64,000 nucleotides of DNA from Pseudovibrio exalbescens DSM 16456 (GTDB lineage Bacteria; Pseudomonadota; Alphaproteobacteria; Rhizobiales; Stappiaceae), in the NCBI RefSeq assembly GCF_000422785.1, contig NZ_AUGS01000011.1:62001-126000 (forward strand), given 5' to 3'. Position numbers and translations under genes: made by a program. Shown here in pieces: positions 8,916 through 18,436 of this stretch; position 1 is the first letter of the stretch, and every line of letters begins with the position of its first letter. Under the pieces are notes generated by a model that was not told where the DNA came from, searched no databases, and worked only from the letters and a program-made list of their open reading frames with translations.

Positions 8916-10679
8916 ATGAGCATGTTCAATAACGCTTTCGGGACTTTGCAAAAAGTTGGCAAGTCCTTGATGCTACCGGTTTCGGTTCTGCCGGCCGCTG
9001 GTATCCTTCTCGGTGTTGGTGCCGCAGACTTGCCGTTTATTCCGGATCTTGTAAACCACCTGATGGAGCAGGCTGGTGGGTCGATCTTCGGAAACCTTCC
9101 AATCATCTTTGCCGTAGCTGTTGCGCTCGGCTTTGCCAATAACGATGGTGTTTCGGGTCTGGCAGCCGTGGTCGGCTATGGCGTCTTGCTGGCGACCATG
9201 GGTGTTATCGCCGAAGCCATCGGCGTTGAAACCAAGTCAATTCTGGGAATTCAATCCATCGATACCGGCGTGTTCGGCGGTATTCTCATCGGCGGTGTGG
9301 CCGCCTACATGTTCAACCGCTTCTATCGAATAAAACTGCCTGATTATCTCGGGTTCTTTGCCGGGAAGCGGTTCGTGCCCATTATCACAGCCTTTGCATC
9401 CATTGCGCTGGGTGTGATCATGGCGTTTGTCTGGCCCCCAATCGGTGGTGCCATCAATGCGTTCTCGCATTGGGCGGCAGATGAAAATCCTCAGCTTGCC
9501 TTCTTCATCTACGGTGTTGTTGAACGCTCGCTGATCCCGTTCGGCCTGCACCACATCTGGAACGTTCCGTTCTTCTTTGAAGCCGGCTCCTATGTAGATC
9601 CGGCAACCGGCGAAATGGTTCGTGGTGAAATTCAGCGGTACCTTGCTGGTGATCCGACTGCGGGCAACATGGCAGGTGGCTACCTGTTCAAGATGTGGGG
9701 TCTGCCAGCTGCTGCGCTTGCAATCTGGCACTGCGCCAAGCCTGAAAACCGCACCATGATCGGCGGTATCATGCTCTCCGCAGCGTTGACCTCGTTCCTG
9801 ACCGGTATTACCGAGCCGATCGAGTTCTCCTTCTTGTTCGTTGCACCGCTACTGTATGTTGTTCACGCCCTGATGGCTGGTATCGGCTATTCGCTGATGA
9901 TCATGCTCGGCATCAAGCACGGCATGACCTTCTCGCACGGCTTCATCGACTACGCCCTGCTGTATCCGCTGTCCACAAACGGCTGGATGCTCATCGTGTT
10001 CGGTCTGGGCTATGCAGCGCTATATTACGTCGTGTTCCGTGTCCTGATCACAGCCTTCAATCTGAAGACTCCTGGTCGTGAAGACTCTACTGCAGGCGAC
10101 CCTGCCGCAGTGGGTGCAGGTGATGAAGATGCCATGTCGGCTCAACTCGTCGAGGCATTCGGCGGCGCTGACAACATCACTGCTCTGGATGCGTGTATCA
10201 CTCGCTTGCGCGTCAGCACGGCGGATGTGTCCAAGGTAAATGATGAAGCGCTCAAGAAGCTTGGCGCACGGGGCGTTGTTCGTGTCGGTAACGGCGCGCA
10301 GGCCATCTTCGGAACGGCATCGGAAAACCTCAAGACCGATATGGAGATCTATCTGCGCAACCGTGGCAATGCGCCAGCCAAGGCACCAGCTCCGGCCGCT
10401 GCCGCACCGGCTGCCGCGCCTGCCGCAACCAGTGCAGATGCAAGTGACTTCGATCCGGAAAGCATCTTCAAGCAATTGGGCGGCAAGGACAATCTTGTTG
10501 CAGCAGAAGCGGTGGCCAACACCCGCGTTCGCGTTGAAGTGAAGGATCTGAACAAGGTCTCCATGGCTGATCTGGCAAATGCTGGCGTACAGGTCATGAA
10601 GGCTGGCGACAAGGCTCTGCACCTTGTCGTTGGCGGAGCCTACACGACACTTGCAGATGAACTGGCGGCCCGGATTTAA
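8916..10679 (+). CDS. nagE: PTS EIIC-EIIB permease, N-acetylglucosamine/glucose type, with a second degenerate EIIB-like domain
   Basis: A 587-residue inner-membrane permease. Residues 1-390 form the EIIC domain ([60 protein letters not shown]). Residues 410-485 form EIIB with phospho-Cys427 in [13 protein letters not shown]. An Ala/Pro-rich linker (about 490-515) leads to a second EIIB-like domain ([15 protein letters not shown]...TRVRVEV), in which Ala534 stands where the phospho-Cys should be. No EIIA is attached; it is supplied by the fusion upstream. The [10 protein letters not shown] and HHIWNVPFF motifs are typical of the GlcNAc/glucose group, and nagE is preferred over ptsG by general resemblance. 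No nagA or nagB is in the window. ATG behind GGGGGAC. Confidence 0.87.
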   Translation: MSMFNNAFGTLQKVGKSLMLPVSVLPAAGILLGVGAADLPFIPDLVNHLMEQAGGSIFGNLPIIFAVAVALGFANNDGVSGLAAVVGYGVLLATMGVIAEAIGVETKSILGIQSIDTGVFGGILIGGVAAYMFNRFYRIKLPDYLGFFAGKRFVPIITAFASIALGVIMAFVWPPIGGAINAFSHWAADENPQLAFFIYGVVERSLIPFGLHHIWNVPFFFEAGSYVDPATGEMVRGEIQRYLAGDPTAGNMAGGYLFKMWGLPAAALAIWHCAKPENRTMIGGIMLSAALTSFLTGITEPIEFSFLFVAPLLYVVHALMAGIGYSLMIMLGIKHGMTFSHGFIDYALLYPLSTNGWMLIVFGLGYAALYYVVFRVLITAFNLKTPGREDSTAGDPAAVGAGDEDAMSAQLVEAFGGADNITALDACITRLRVSTADVSKVNDEALKKLGARGVVRVGNGAQAIFGTASENLKTDMEIYLRNRGNAPAKAPAPAAAAPAAAPAATSADASDFDPESIFKQLGGKDNLVAAEAVANTRVRVEVKDLNKVSMADLANAGVQVMKAGDKALHLVVGGAYTTLADELAARI

Positions 10680-10761
10680 TTTCGGACCACCAATTCAGGC
10701 GTCACTCACAGATCCGAACTCTCCCCTTGTGACGTGACGCCTTTCAACAAACCTCCCGGTT

Positions 10762-10798
10762 GGCATCGGCGCTCAGGCGCCGGTGCCGATTTTATTTT
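10762..10798 (+). terminator. Rho-independent terminator after nagE
   Basis: An 11-base stem, GGCATCGGCGC with GCGCCGGTGCC (one T-G wobble), with a TCAG loop, followed by GATTTTATTTT. It lies between the convergent nagE and the minus-strand ABC operon, so it can protect both. Confidence 0.8.
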
Positions 10799-10826
10799 GG
10801 GGGATTTGAAATGGAAACAGGCACTA

Positions 10827-11942
10827 TTACCCGTACAGGCGCATACCGGTTTCAGCGTCAAACACACACGCGCGAGACATGTCGAGGGCGAACTCCATGC
10901 TGTCACCGGGTTCACAGGCAAAAGCCGGCGAAACACGCGCCTTGGCGCCCCGCCCCGCCAACCGGATTACGCAGAGCGTATCGGCCCCTGTCGGTTCCAC
11001 GACGTCTACATCACAGGTGATCACCGGGTCTTCTGGCGCTGCTGTGGTGGCCTGAGAAATCATTTCAGGGCGAAGGCCAAGAACCACGGGCTGCCCGATA
11101 TGGCTGTGATACTGTCCCCCCGCAGGCAGGGGCAGGAAATAGGGCGTATCCACGCCTTTCAGCTTGGCAGGAAGCATGACGCCGATTTGGTCTCCGTCCC
11201 GCTCCAGAGTTACCTCGAAAAAATTCATGGCCGGAGAACCGACAAAGCCCGCCACATACACATTGGCAGGCGTGTTGTAAATTTCCGAGGGCGTGCCGAT
11301 TTGTTGGATGCGTCCGTCCTTGAGGACCGCTATACGATCGGCCAGTGTCATGGCTTCGATCTGATCGTGAGTCACATACACCATGGTCGCCTTCAGCGTT
11401 TGGTGCAGCCGCTTGATTTCCGTTCGCATTTCCACACGCAGTTGAGCGTCCAGATTGGAGAGTGGTTCATCAAACAGGAAAATTTTCGGACGACGCACCA
11501 AAGCCCGGCCCATGGCGACCCGTTGGCGTTGTCCGCCAGACAATTGAGCGGGTTTGCGATCCAAAAGGTGTTCAATCTGCAACAGGCGCGCCACTTCTTC
11601 GACGGCGGCCTTGCGCTCGGCCCGACCAACGCCGCGCATTTCCAAGCCAAACGCGATGTTCTTTTCAACGCTCATGTTTGGGTATAGCGCATAGCTTTGG
11701 AACACCATCGCCATGTCACGATCCTTGGGGTGGACATCGTTCACCACCTCACCGTCGACGCGGATCGTGCCGTGGCTCACCTTCTCAAGGCCCGCAATCA
11801 TGTTGAGCAACGTTGACTTGCCGCATCCGGACGCGCCAAGCAATACAAGAAACTCGCCATCGTCCATGGACAGTGAGATATCCTTAAGAACGTCGGTGTC
11901 GCCGAATGATTTTCCTGCGTTTTCAATGCTCAACGTCGCCAT
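10827..11942 (-). CDS. MalK/UgpC-type sugar ABC transporter ATP-binding protein
   Basis: A 371-residue ATPase that drives the GtsABC-like importer. It has Walker A GASGCGKST, Q-loop MVFQSYALYPNMS, signature [15 protein letters not shown], Walker [12 protein letters not shown] and H-loop VTHDQIEAM, then the C-terminal TOBE-type regulatory region of the MalK class (LRPEMI near residue 295). It starts about 15 bases after the second permease, so it is the last gene of the minus-strand operon. In Pseudomonas glucose systems the matching ATPase is GltK/MalK. Confidence 0.9.
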   Translation of the reverse strand: MATLSIENAGKSFGDTDVLKDISLSMDDGEFLVLLGASGCGKSTLLNMIAGLEKVSHGTIRVDGEVVNDVHPKDRDMAMVFQSYALYPNMSVEKNIAFGLEMRGVGRAERKAAVEEVARLLQIEHLLDRKPAQLSGGQRQRVAMGRALVRRPKIFLFDEPLSNLDAQLRVEMRTEIKRLHQTLKATMVYVTHDQIEAMTLADRIAVLKDGRIQQIGTPSEIYNTPANVYVAGFVGSPAMNFFEVTLERDGDQIGVMLPAKLKGVDTPYFLPLPAGGQYHSHIGQPVVLGLRPEMISQATTAAPEDPVITCDVDVVEPTGADTLCVIRLAGRGAKARVSPAFACEPGDSMEFALDMSRACVFDAETGMRLYG

Positions 11943-11957
11943 GCGTGTGTTTTATCC

Positions 11958-12845
11958 CTACCCCTTGATGGCCCCGGCGGTCAGACCGCGCACAAAATAA
12001 CGTCCGGCAACAACATAGACCAGAAGCGTGGGGGCGGCTGCAATAAGGGCCGCGGCCATGTCCACATTGTACTGCTTCACGCTGGTGGTGGTATTTATGA
12101 GGTTGTTCAGAGCCACCGTAACGGGCTGGGCCCCGCCGGTGGTGAAGCTGGCGCCCAAGAGGAACTCGTTCCAGATCTGGGTAAACTGCCAGATGATCGA
12201 AACCACGATGATGGGTTGTGACAACGGGATCATGATACGCCAGAAGATCTGGAAGAACCCGGCCCCGTCCATGGTGGCCGCTTTCACCAGATCATTGGGA
12301 ATGGTCACGTAATAGTTGCGGAAGAACAACGTGGTAAAGCTGATACCGTAAATCGTGTGTACGAGGATGAGACCGCTGATGGAGTTGGCAATTCCCAAAA
12401 AGCCCAGTGTCTGCGCCATGGGAAGGATCACGATCTGCAGCGGGATGAAACAGCCAAACAGCATGAGCGAGAAGACTGTATTTGCACCTTTGAACCTGAA
12501 CTTGGAGAGGGCAAAACCGCTGAGCGCCCCCAGCGCGGTGGACAGGATTACAGCGGGAACAGACATCAGGATCGAGTTCAGGAAATAGGGTTTCAACCCC
12601 TCACAGCGGACCCCGATACAGGCGTTGGACCATGCGGCTTGCCACGCACTGAAGTTCAGCTCGTGGGGCAGGTCCAAAAGTGCGCCTGCCCTGATTTCCG
12701 CCAGATCTTTCAATGAAGTGGCGATGACCACATAAAGCGGGGTGAGGTAAACGAATGCTGCAAACAGCAACAGCGACCAGATGAAGATCCGGCCAGCCAT
12801 ACGGCGCTTGCCATTGGCCCCTGCCAGTCGTGAGCTGTTAGGCAT
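11958..12845 (-). CDS. gtsC: Sugar ABC transporter permease (GtsC/MalG-like)
   Basis: A 295-residue inner-membrane permease with about six membrane segments, the first at FIWSLLLFAAFVYLTPLYVVI. The EAA loop near residues 185-205 (NDLVKAATMDGAGFFQIFWRIMIPLSQP) is the site that docks the ATPase. The start overlaps the end of the upstream permease by 8 bases. The WSNACIGVRCEGLKPYFLNS segment and gene order match glucose-type Gts systems. The symbol is by resemblance only. Confidence 0.82.
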   Translation of the reverse strand: MPNSSRLAGANGKRRMAGRIFIWSLLLFAAFVYLTPLYVVIATSLKDLAEIRAGALLDLPHELNFSAWQAAWSNACIGVRCEGLKPYFLNSILMSVPAVILSTALGALSGFALSKFRFKGANTVFSLMLFGCFIPLQIVILPMAQTLGFLGIANSISGLILVHTIYGISFTTLFFRNYYVTIPNDLVKAATMDGAGFFQIFWRIMIPLSQPIIVVSIIWQFTQIWNEFLLGASFTTGGAQPVTVALNNLINTTTSVKQYNVDMAAALIAAAPTLLVYVVAGRYFVRGLTAGAIKG

Positions 12846-13749
12846 GGCGTTTTCCTCGCAGCTCCGAATAAAGATAGGGCACCATGATCGCGGCCACGGT
12901 CAGCAGCATCATCACAGCAGAAGCCGCCCCAAGCCCGATCTGATTACGCCGAAACGTCATCTCGTACATGAAGTTTGCGGGCAACGTGGACGCATACCCC
13001 GGTCCGCCGCCGGTCAGGGCGACAACGAGATCGAAGCTCTTGATGGACAGATGCGCCAGAATGACGAAGGCGGACAGGAACACGGGCCGCAGTGATGGCA
13101 GGATGATGCCAAGGTAAATCCTCGTGGTGCTCGCCCCATCCAGATATGCGGCCTTCACGATTTCCTGATCCACGGATCGCAAGGCGGACAAGAACAGGGC
13201 CATCACAAAGCCGGAGGCCTGCCAGACGGCGGCGATGACCACCACATATATTGCCATGTCCTTGTCAACGATCCAGTCGAACCGGAAGCTTTCCCACCCC
13301 AGACCGCGAATGTAGCTCTCGATTCCGAGTGAGGGATTGAGCATCCATTTCCACGCCGTCCCGGTAACAATGAAACTGATCGCCATGGGGTAGAGATAGA
13401 TGGTGCGCAGCGCTCCTTCCGCGCGGATGCGTTGGTCGAGAAGAACCGCGAGCAGACACCCGATTGCCAGTGACAAGGTGATGTAGAAGGCGCCGAACAC
13501 AAGCAGGTTGTCAAAGGCCACATCCCAGCGATCCATCGCGAACAGGCGAAAGTACTGCCGAAAGCCCTGCACCTCATAGGCGGGCAGCATGCGTGAATCG
13601 GTGAAGGAAATATAGCCGGTCCAGATAATGAACCCGTAGACGAAAAACAGAATGAGAAGAAACGACGGCGCAACAACCAATTGCGGCAAGAAACGGGAGA
13701 GCTTGTCCAGAACAGTCCGATGTGAAGACCCGCCCTTGGGCTGCGGCAT
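12838..13749 (-). CDS. gtsB: Sugar ABC transporter permease (GtsB/MalF-like)
   Basis: A 303-residue permease with a short cytoplasmic N-terminus and six predicted membrane segments (first at VVAPSFLLILFFVYGFIIWTG). The EAA loop EIVKAAYLDGASTTRIYLGIILPSLRP is near residues 195-220. LTGGGPGYASTLPANFMYE is typical of this permease class. It begins 71 bases after the binding-protein stop behind AGAGGAA and is translationally overlapped with the next permease. Confidence 0.83.
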   Translation of the reverse strand: MPQPKGGSSHRTVLDKLSRFLPQLVVAPSFLLILFFVYGFIIWTGYISFTDSRMLPAYEVQGFRQYFRLFAMDRWDVAFDNLLVFGAFYITLSLAIGCLLAVLLDQRIRAEGALRTIYLYPMAISFIVTGTAWKWMLNPSLGIESYIRGLGWESFRFDWIVDKDMAIYVVVIAAVWQASGFVMALFLSALRSVDQEIVKAAYLDGASTTRIYLGIILPSLRPVFLSAFVILAHLSIKSFDLVVALTGGGPGYASTLPANFMYEMTFRRNQIGLGAASAVMMLLTVAAIMVPYLYSELRGKRHA

Positions 13750-13820
13750 TTGGGTTCCTCTCTTGCCTGAAGTCCTGCACCCCAGATAGCCCGTCGCCTG
13801 CCTGCGTGCGGCGATCCGTA

Positions 13821-15068
13821 TCAGCGTGCGAGCGCTACAGTCTCTGCTAGCAAGTTGACGGCCTCTTGAGAAGACATGTCCGTGTTAAAATGCTGGGTAA
13901 TCACATCCAGAAAGGCACCGCGTACGGCTCCATCCTGCACAATTTCGTGGGCCAGCGAACTCACCAGTGAGCCGTCCGCTTCGCTTGCTTCCAGATCCTC
14001 CATTGACCGCAAGGCGCATGGATCGAACCCTGATTGGTCAACACCTTTTCGCGCCGGGATAGACCCTTTTTTCAGGTTGAACTTCCGTTGCAATTCTTCA
14101 TCCAGAACCAGCGATGCCATCAAGTCCTGACCTTGTCCCGCCTCATCTTCCGGTACCTTGAACATGGCGAAACTGTCCGAGTTGAGGATATAGCCGTTCT
14201 GGGCTGGTGTTGGTACACAGATGAAGTCTTCTTCGGGCGTCAAACCGGCTGATAAAAACTCTGCCTTGACCCAATCTCCCATGATTTGCATAGCGGCTTC
14301 GCCGCGCATTACCATGGCGGTTGCAAGGTTCCACTCGCGGCCGGGAAAGCCCGGATCCACGAAGGTGGAAAGCTTGCGCATCTGGTCAAAGACCTTGATC
14401 ATGGTCTCAGATGTCAAAGCCTCGGCATCCAGATCCTGCAAGGCCTTCTTGTAGAATTGTGGTCCGCCAATACCCAGAACCACCACCTCAAACAAGGTGG
14501 CGTCTTGCCATGGCTGGCCCCCATGGGCCAAAGGAATGACGCCCTCGGCTTTCAGTTTCTCGGCTGTGGCATTGAACTCCTCCCAGGTTGTGGGGGGCTT
14601 GGCGTCTACCCGTGCCAGAACTTCCGGATTGGCCCAAAGCCAGTTGACCCGATGAATGTTCAGCGGCACGGCCACATAGTCACCGTTATACTTGACCACG
14701 TCCTTCAGCACATCCGGCACAAGCGCATCCCAGTTTTGCCGTTCCGCCAGATCGGTCAGAGGGCGAAGCGCACCAGCTGCAGCCCATTGGTGAATGTTCT
14801 GTCCCTTGATCTGAACGGTAGAGGGTGGATCGCCGGACAACACGCGGGCGCGTAACACTGCGGCCTGGGCATCGCCTCCGCCACCGGCAACCGGTGCATC
14901 TACCCACTTCCCGCCTGCGTCTTCAAACGCATTCTTGAGAACCTGAACGGCTTCCGCCTCGCCGCCGGACGTCCAGTAGTGCAGCACTTCCGCCGTCGGC
15001 TGCGCTGCGGCATGTGTTGTCAATGCCAGCAGAACGGCCGAAGCGTGTCTGAAGAGCGACTGGACCAT
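13821..15068 (-). CDS. gtsA: Periplasmic sugar-binding protein (GtsA-like)
   Basis: A 415-residue solute-binding protein with signal peptide VQSLFRHASAVLLALTTHAAAQ. It then shows the sugar-binding lobe start AEVLHYWTSGGEAEAVQVLKNAF, the conserved SGDPPSTVQIKG and the WLWANPEVL strand. The start is set at 15068 because GGAGGAA lies 5 bases before that ATG; an in-frame ATG 21 bases further upstream has no such site. It resembles glucose/mannose-binding proteins of Gts systems. It is the first gene of the minus operon and is divergent from the two-component pair at 15270. Confidence 0.85.
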   Translation of the reverse strand: MVQSLFRHASAVLLALTTHAAAQPTAEVLHYWTSGGEAEAVQVLKNAFEDAGGKWVDAPVAGGGGDAQAAVLRARVLSGDPPSTVQIKGQNIHQWAAAGALRPLTDLAERQNWDALVPDVLKDVVKYNGDYVAVPLNIHRVNWLWANPEVLARVDAKPPTTWEEFNATAEKLKAEGVIPLAHGGQPWQDATLFEVVVLGIGGPQFYKKALQDLDAEALTSETMIKVFDQMRKLSTFVDPGFPGREWNLATAMVMRGEAAMQIMGDWVKAEFLSAGLTPEEDFICVPTPAQNGYILNSDSFAMFKVPEDEAGQGQDLMASLVLDEELQRKFNLKKGSIPARKGVDQSGFDPCALRSMEDLEASEADGSLVSSLAHEIVQDGAVRGAFLDVITQHFNTDMSSQEAVNLLAETVALAR

Positions 15069-15269
15069 GGAGTTCCTCCCACCTTTCACCTACAGGATTC
15101 GGCGCGTTTTGATAATCTAGTAACAATCACGTACAGGTCAGGTGTTTCGTGAGAATCCGGTGCAGGGTAACGTTCTCGGCAGTCTGCAGTCTCGCGCTCA
15201 CTGGAAAATTTGGTATATACATCAAGAGTTGGGCTCTCTGCCACGCATGAATGACAGGCACACCCGAGT
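15069..15269. promoter_or_regulatory. Divergent promoter region between the Gts operon and its two-component system
   Basis: About 200 bases that must hold promoters for both directions. An imperfect inverted repeat, GAGAA (15150) to TTCTC (15174), is the only symmetry noticed. The arrangement suggests the response regulator binds here. Confidence 0.5.
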
Positions 15270-15992
15270 ATGATGACTTCCAATAAGACTTTGCTCATTG
15301 TTGATGATGATGAAGAGATTGCAAGCCTGACTGCCAGCTTTTTGCGGGATCGTGGCTACACGGTGTTGACTGCCAACTCCGCAGAAGACGCTGAACAGGT
15401 TTTGAAGGCCAACACGGTCGACCTTATGGTGCTGGACATCATGCTGCCGGGAGAAAGTGGTCTGAGCTTGTGCCAAAAAGTGCGCCAGACCTCCAAGCTT
15501 CCGATCATCATCATCTCCGCAATTACCGGAGATACGGAACGCATTGTCGGCCTCGAATTGGGCGCGGACGATTATCTGGAGAAGCCCTTCAATCCCAGAG
15601 AGCTGCAGGCACGCATCTTTGCCATTTTCCGGCGCACAGAAGAGCCTGGTGCGACTGGCGCGCGGCTCAAGGCCCGCCGTTACGAGTTCGGCGGCTGGCT
15701 TTTGGATGAAGCCACCCGTCATCTGAAGGCGCCGGATGGGGTGTTGGTTCATCTCAGTTCTTCGGAGTTCGACGCGCTGCTTACGCTGGTAAAGTCACCA
15801 CAAAAACCGGTGTCTCGCGACACGTTGGGGCGGGTGCTGCGGGGCACGGGCGTGAACTCGCATGATCGTAGTATCGACATCCTCATCAGCCGCCTGCGCA
15901 AGAAACTCGCTCAGACCGACCCGGCAAAGGATTTCATCAGTACGGTTCGCCATCAGGGCTATGTGTTTTCTTATCCGGTACAACAGGTCTGA
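15270..15992 (+). CDS. OmpR-family response regulator, probably GltR-like
   Basis: A 240-residue regulator: receiver domain (residues 7-120) with acidic Asp12-Asp14, phospho-acceptor Asp56 in DLMVLDIMLPGESG, switch Ser/Thr in IIISAITGD and Lys in LEKPF. A winged-helix DNA-binding domain follows (residues 140-235: HLSSSEFDALLTLVKSPQKPVSRDTLGRVL and RSIDILISRLRKKL). It is followed after 26 bases by its histidine kinase. The divergent partner operon is a glucose-type ABC transporter, the same layout by which Pseudomonas GltR/GtrS controls glucose uptake, so that role is inferred. Confidence 0.92.
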   Translation: MMTSNKTLLIVDDDEEIASLTASFLRDRGYTVLTANSAEDAEQVLKANTVDLMVLDIMLPGESGLSLCQKVRQTSKLPIIIISAITGDTERIVGLELGADDYLEKPFNPRELQARIFAIFRRTEEPGATGARLKARRYEFGGWLLDEATRHLKAPDGVLVHLSSSEFDALLTLVKSPQKPVSRDTLGRVLRGTGVNSHDRSIDILISRLRKKLAQTDPAKDFISTVRHQGYVFSYPVQQV

Positions 15993-16018
15993 AACACGAA
16001 GGCTAGAAAGAACGCGGA

Positions 16019-17452
16019 TTGTTAGGACAGCTCTACACGTTTCTGCCCAAGACCTTGGAACAGCGCGTTACAGCGTTGCTGTTGGCCACTGCTGTCCTCG
16101 TCGGTCTGGTTGTCGGAATGGCGGTCAACACCTTCAATCAGCGTGAACAGGCACTGGCCATGGCCTATGAGGTCGGGCATGAGCTCGCGTTGTATTTTGA
16201 AGCATCACCTTCACAAGGCCCCTTTCCGGCTCCTTACGCAGGCCAGTTCATTCAAGTCGTGCCAACCCCTGAAGCTTTGAAGCCCCAAGAATATTTCGAT
16301 TTGCCGCTGCTCCTGCAATTTGGCGAGAAGGCGGTGAGAGCAACGCTTTTGTTTGATGGTCGTCCAAGTCGCGCTGATTTGATAGAGGCAGGCTATGATC
16401 TCAGCGAACAGTCGGCGACCCGCCTAGGTGCTTTGGCAAAGGCCCTTGCACGGCAAGACCTGACGGCTCGCCTTCTAATTCCCGATGAAACAGCGTCAGG
16501 ACTCGGCGGCGTGGTGGTCTCAGCGCCGCGAGTTTGGTCGGAACGCCTGACGGAACCCATGGTGGTCATTTTTGCGGCCTGCGCCCTTCTGGTGATTGTC
16601 GTTGGGGGCCGAATGCTTGCTCATTTTTGTGCCCAGCCATTTCGCTCTCTGGCTGAACACGACCGTGCGAACCTTCAGCCATGGGACACGGAAGAAGCGG
16701 TGGTCTTGCAGGACAAGATTCTGGAGCAACAGGATGCGCGCGCCACCATGCTTTCAGAACAAACGCGAATGCTGGCCTCTATCAGTCATGACCTGCGAAC
16801 ACCGGCAACTCGTTTACGCCTGCGACTGGAGCAAATCGAGTCGGCTGCCATCCGTAACCGCATGCTGCAGGATGTGGAGGAGATGACCCAGCTCATCACG
16901 GCGTCGTTGGATTTTCTGCGTTTCGATGTTCGGATGGAAGAACCACAACAGCTTTCCCTAGGGGCGCTCCTGCAATCGCTTTGTGATGATTACGTCGATA
17001 CGGGTCATAACGTCACCTTTATCGCCGAGCGCCATGCCCGCGCAGATCAGGCACACAGCATTTTTGGTGGTGGCGGGGAAGTTGAATTGGCTGTTGAAGG
17101 ACGAGCGGTCATGAATGGGCGGCCGACGGCCTTGCGGCGGGCCTTCACCAATCTCATTGACAATGCGCTGAAATACGGCGGCGCGGCCACTGTGCAATTG
17201 CAAAGCCATTTGCACGACCGTCTCAAGATCAGAGTAAGTGATCCCGGACCAGGCATTCCGGCACATCTTCACGAGCGTGTCTTCGAACCCTTCTTTCGCA
17301 ATGACAGCAATGAGCGCACCCGCTCCTCCAGCGTGGGATTGGGCTTGTCCATCGTGCAGCAGATTGTCAAGGCGCACGGCGGGGTGATCACGCTTGGAGA
17401 GACGGCAGACGGTCAGTTCTGTATCATCGTAGAATTGCCACGCGAACTATAA
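16019..17452 (+). CDS. Membrane sensor histidine kinase (GtrS-like)
   Basis: A 477-residue sensor kinase. The first membrane helix is at residues 15-36 (VTALLLATAVLVGLVVGMAV), a periplasmic sensor domain covers about 37-180, and the second helix is at PMVVIFAACALLVIVVGG. A HAMP-like linker leads to the dimerisation domain with phospho-His257 (ASISHDLRTPATRLR). The ATPase domain has N-box NLIDNALKYGG, G1 DPGPGIP and G2 SVGLGLSIVQQI. The start is a TTG at 16019 with only a weak AGAAAG upstream, so it could be a little shorter. It pairs with the response regulator at 15270. Confidence 0.9.
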   Translation: MLGQLYTFLPKTLEQRVTALLLATAVLVGLVVGMAVNTFNQREQALAMAYEVGHELALYFEASPSQGPFPAPYAGQFIQVVPTPEALKPQEYFDLPLLLQFGEKAVRATLLFDGRPSRADLIEAGYDLSEQSATRLGALAKALARQDLTARLLIPDETASGLGGVVVSAPRVWSERLTEPMVVIFAACALLVIVVGGRMLAHFCAQPFRSLAEHDRANLQPWDTEEAVVLQDKILEQQDARATMLSEQTRMLASISHDLRTPATRLRLRLEQIESAAIRNRMLQDVEEMTQLITASLDFLRFDVRMEEPQQLSLGALLQSLCDDYVDTGHNVTFIAERHARADQAHSIFGGGGEVELAVEGRAVMNGRPTALRRAFTNLIDNALKYGGAATVQLQSHLHDRLKIRVSDPGPGIPAHLHERVFEPFFRNDSNERTRSSSVGLGLSIVQQIVKAHGGVITLGETADGQFCIIVELPREL

Positions 17453-17469
17453 ACCCTTGAGAGCACAGC

Positions 17470-18006
17470 ATGTACTTCTTCACTGCAGACACTCACTTTG
17501 GCCATGAGCGAATTATTGGTTTGTGTGATCGACCGTTCAAGGATAGCGCGGATCAAACCGCCGGTCTTATCGAACGCTGGAATGCAGTTGTCGGACCCAA
17601 CGATCACGTTTTTGTCGTCGGCGACTTTGCTCACGGCGCCACACAGGATGAAATGAAGGCCATTTTTGCAGCGCTTAACGGGACCAAAAGTCTGATTTGC
17701 GGGAACCACGATGGTGCCGCTACGAAGAACCTGCCGTGGCAATCACATGACCAGCGATTTCCGGAGTGGGCTGTCACGGATACCTTGCGGCTACGCCATG
17801 AAAAACAGACCTACTTCATGTGCCATTATGCATGGCGCACGTGGCCGGAAGATCATCACGGCGCTATTCATCTGTTTGGGCATTCGCATGGCCGATTGCC
17901 GGATTTGGGGCGATCCTGTGATGTTGGCGTGGATCTGTGGGACTATGCCCCGGTCAGCACGGAACAGTTGCTTGAAAAATTTCAGGCTGTCATGCCTCAT
18001 GCCTGA
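17470..18006 (+). CDS. Calcineurin-like metallophosphoesterase
   Basis: A 178-residue single-domain protein with all metal-binding blocks of the family: TADTHFGHE at the N-terminus, VVGDFAHG, ICGNHD, MCHYAW and LFGHSHGRL. Small enzymes of this type hydrolyse phosphomonoesters or diesters; the substrate cannot be told. It starts 17 bases after the kinase stop and may be co-transcribed with it. A terminator follows at 18056. Confidence 0.87.
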   Translation: MYFFTADTHFGHERIIGLCDRPFKDSADQTAGLIERWNAVVGPNDHVFVVGDFAHGATQDEMKAIFAALNGTKSLICGNHDGAATKNLPWQSHDQRFPEWAVTDTLRLRHEKQTYFMCHYAWRTWPEDHHGAIHLFGHSHGRLPDLGRSCDVGVDLWDYAPVSTEQLLEKFQAVMPHA

Positions 18007-18436
18007 CCTTGAAGGACTCACAAGCCACTTCAGGTAGTCAGGGCTCGCGATTCCGAAAGCGCGGTATCAATTGCCATTCGGCGCTTTTTTCGCCGCTTAT
18101 TTTTTAAAAAACAAGCGTTGTACATAGCGTGTGTGCTCTTTGATTTTACTGCGTTTTCAAGGTGGCTGTTGCTTTGTTACCAAAGAAACTCACTGTCATG
18201 ATGAAAATATCTCTCGTTCCCCTCTTGCGCAGTTTTCAAGTTCAGGTTAAAGAGCTGACTTCAGCAGCAAAATTTAGTCGGACCGCAAAAAGGTCCAGTT
18301 GTGTGTTTAGTGTAGTTACTGACAGTAGTCAGTGCTGCGCTTTTTCGTGCACATAGATCTTTAATACGTGCGTATTACTTGCGGCGACTATTTATCTACT
18401 GCCCATTGAAAATCTATACTGCTGAGGAACGGATCT
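18007..18436. other. Intergenic region with terminator and promoter for the NCS1 permease
   Basis: 430 bases with no convincing gene. A terminator-like hairpin sits at 18056-18090; the remainder, AT-rich around 18100-18400, is probably the permease leader and promoter. Confidence 0.5.
18056..18090 (+). terminator. Terminator after the metallophosphoesterase
   Basis: AAAGCGC (18056-18062) pairs with GCGCTTT (18081-18087) and runs into TTTTTT. The 18-base loop may hold a small inner pairing. Confidence 0.6.

Noticed and set aside
10734-11687. 317-residue plus-strand ORF opposite the MalK-like ATPase
   Set aside because: Shadow of the ATPase on the other strand, including its first part within the terminator.
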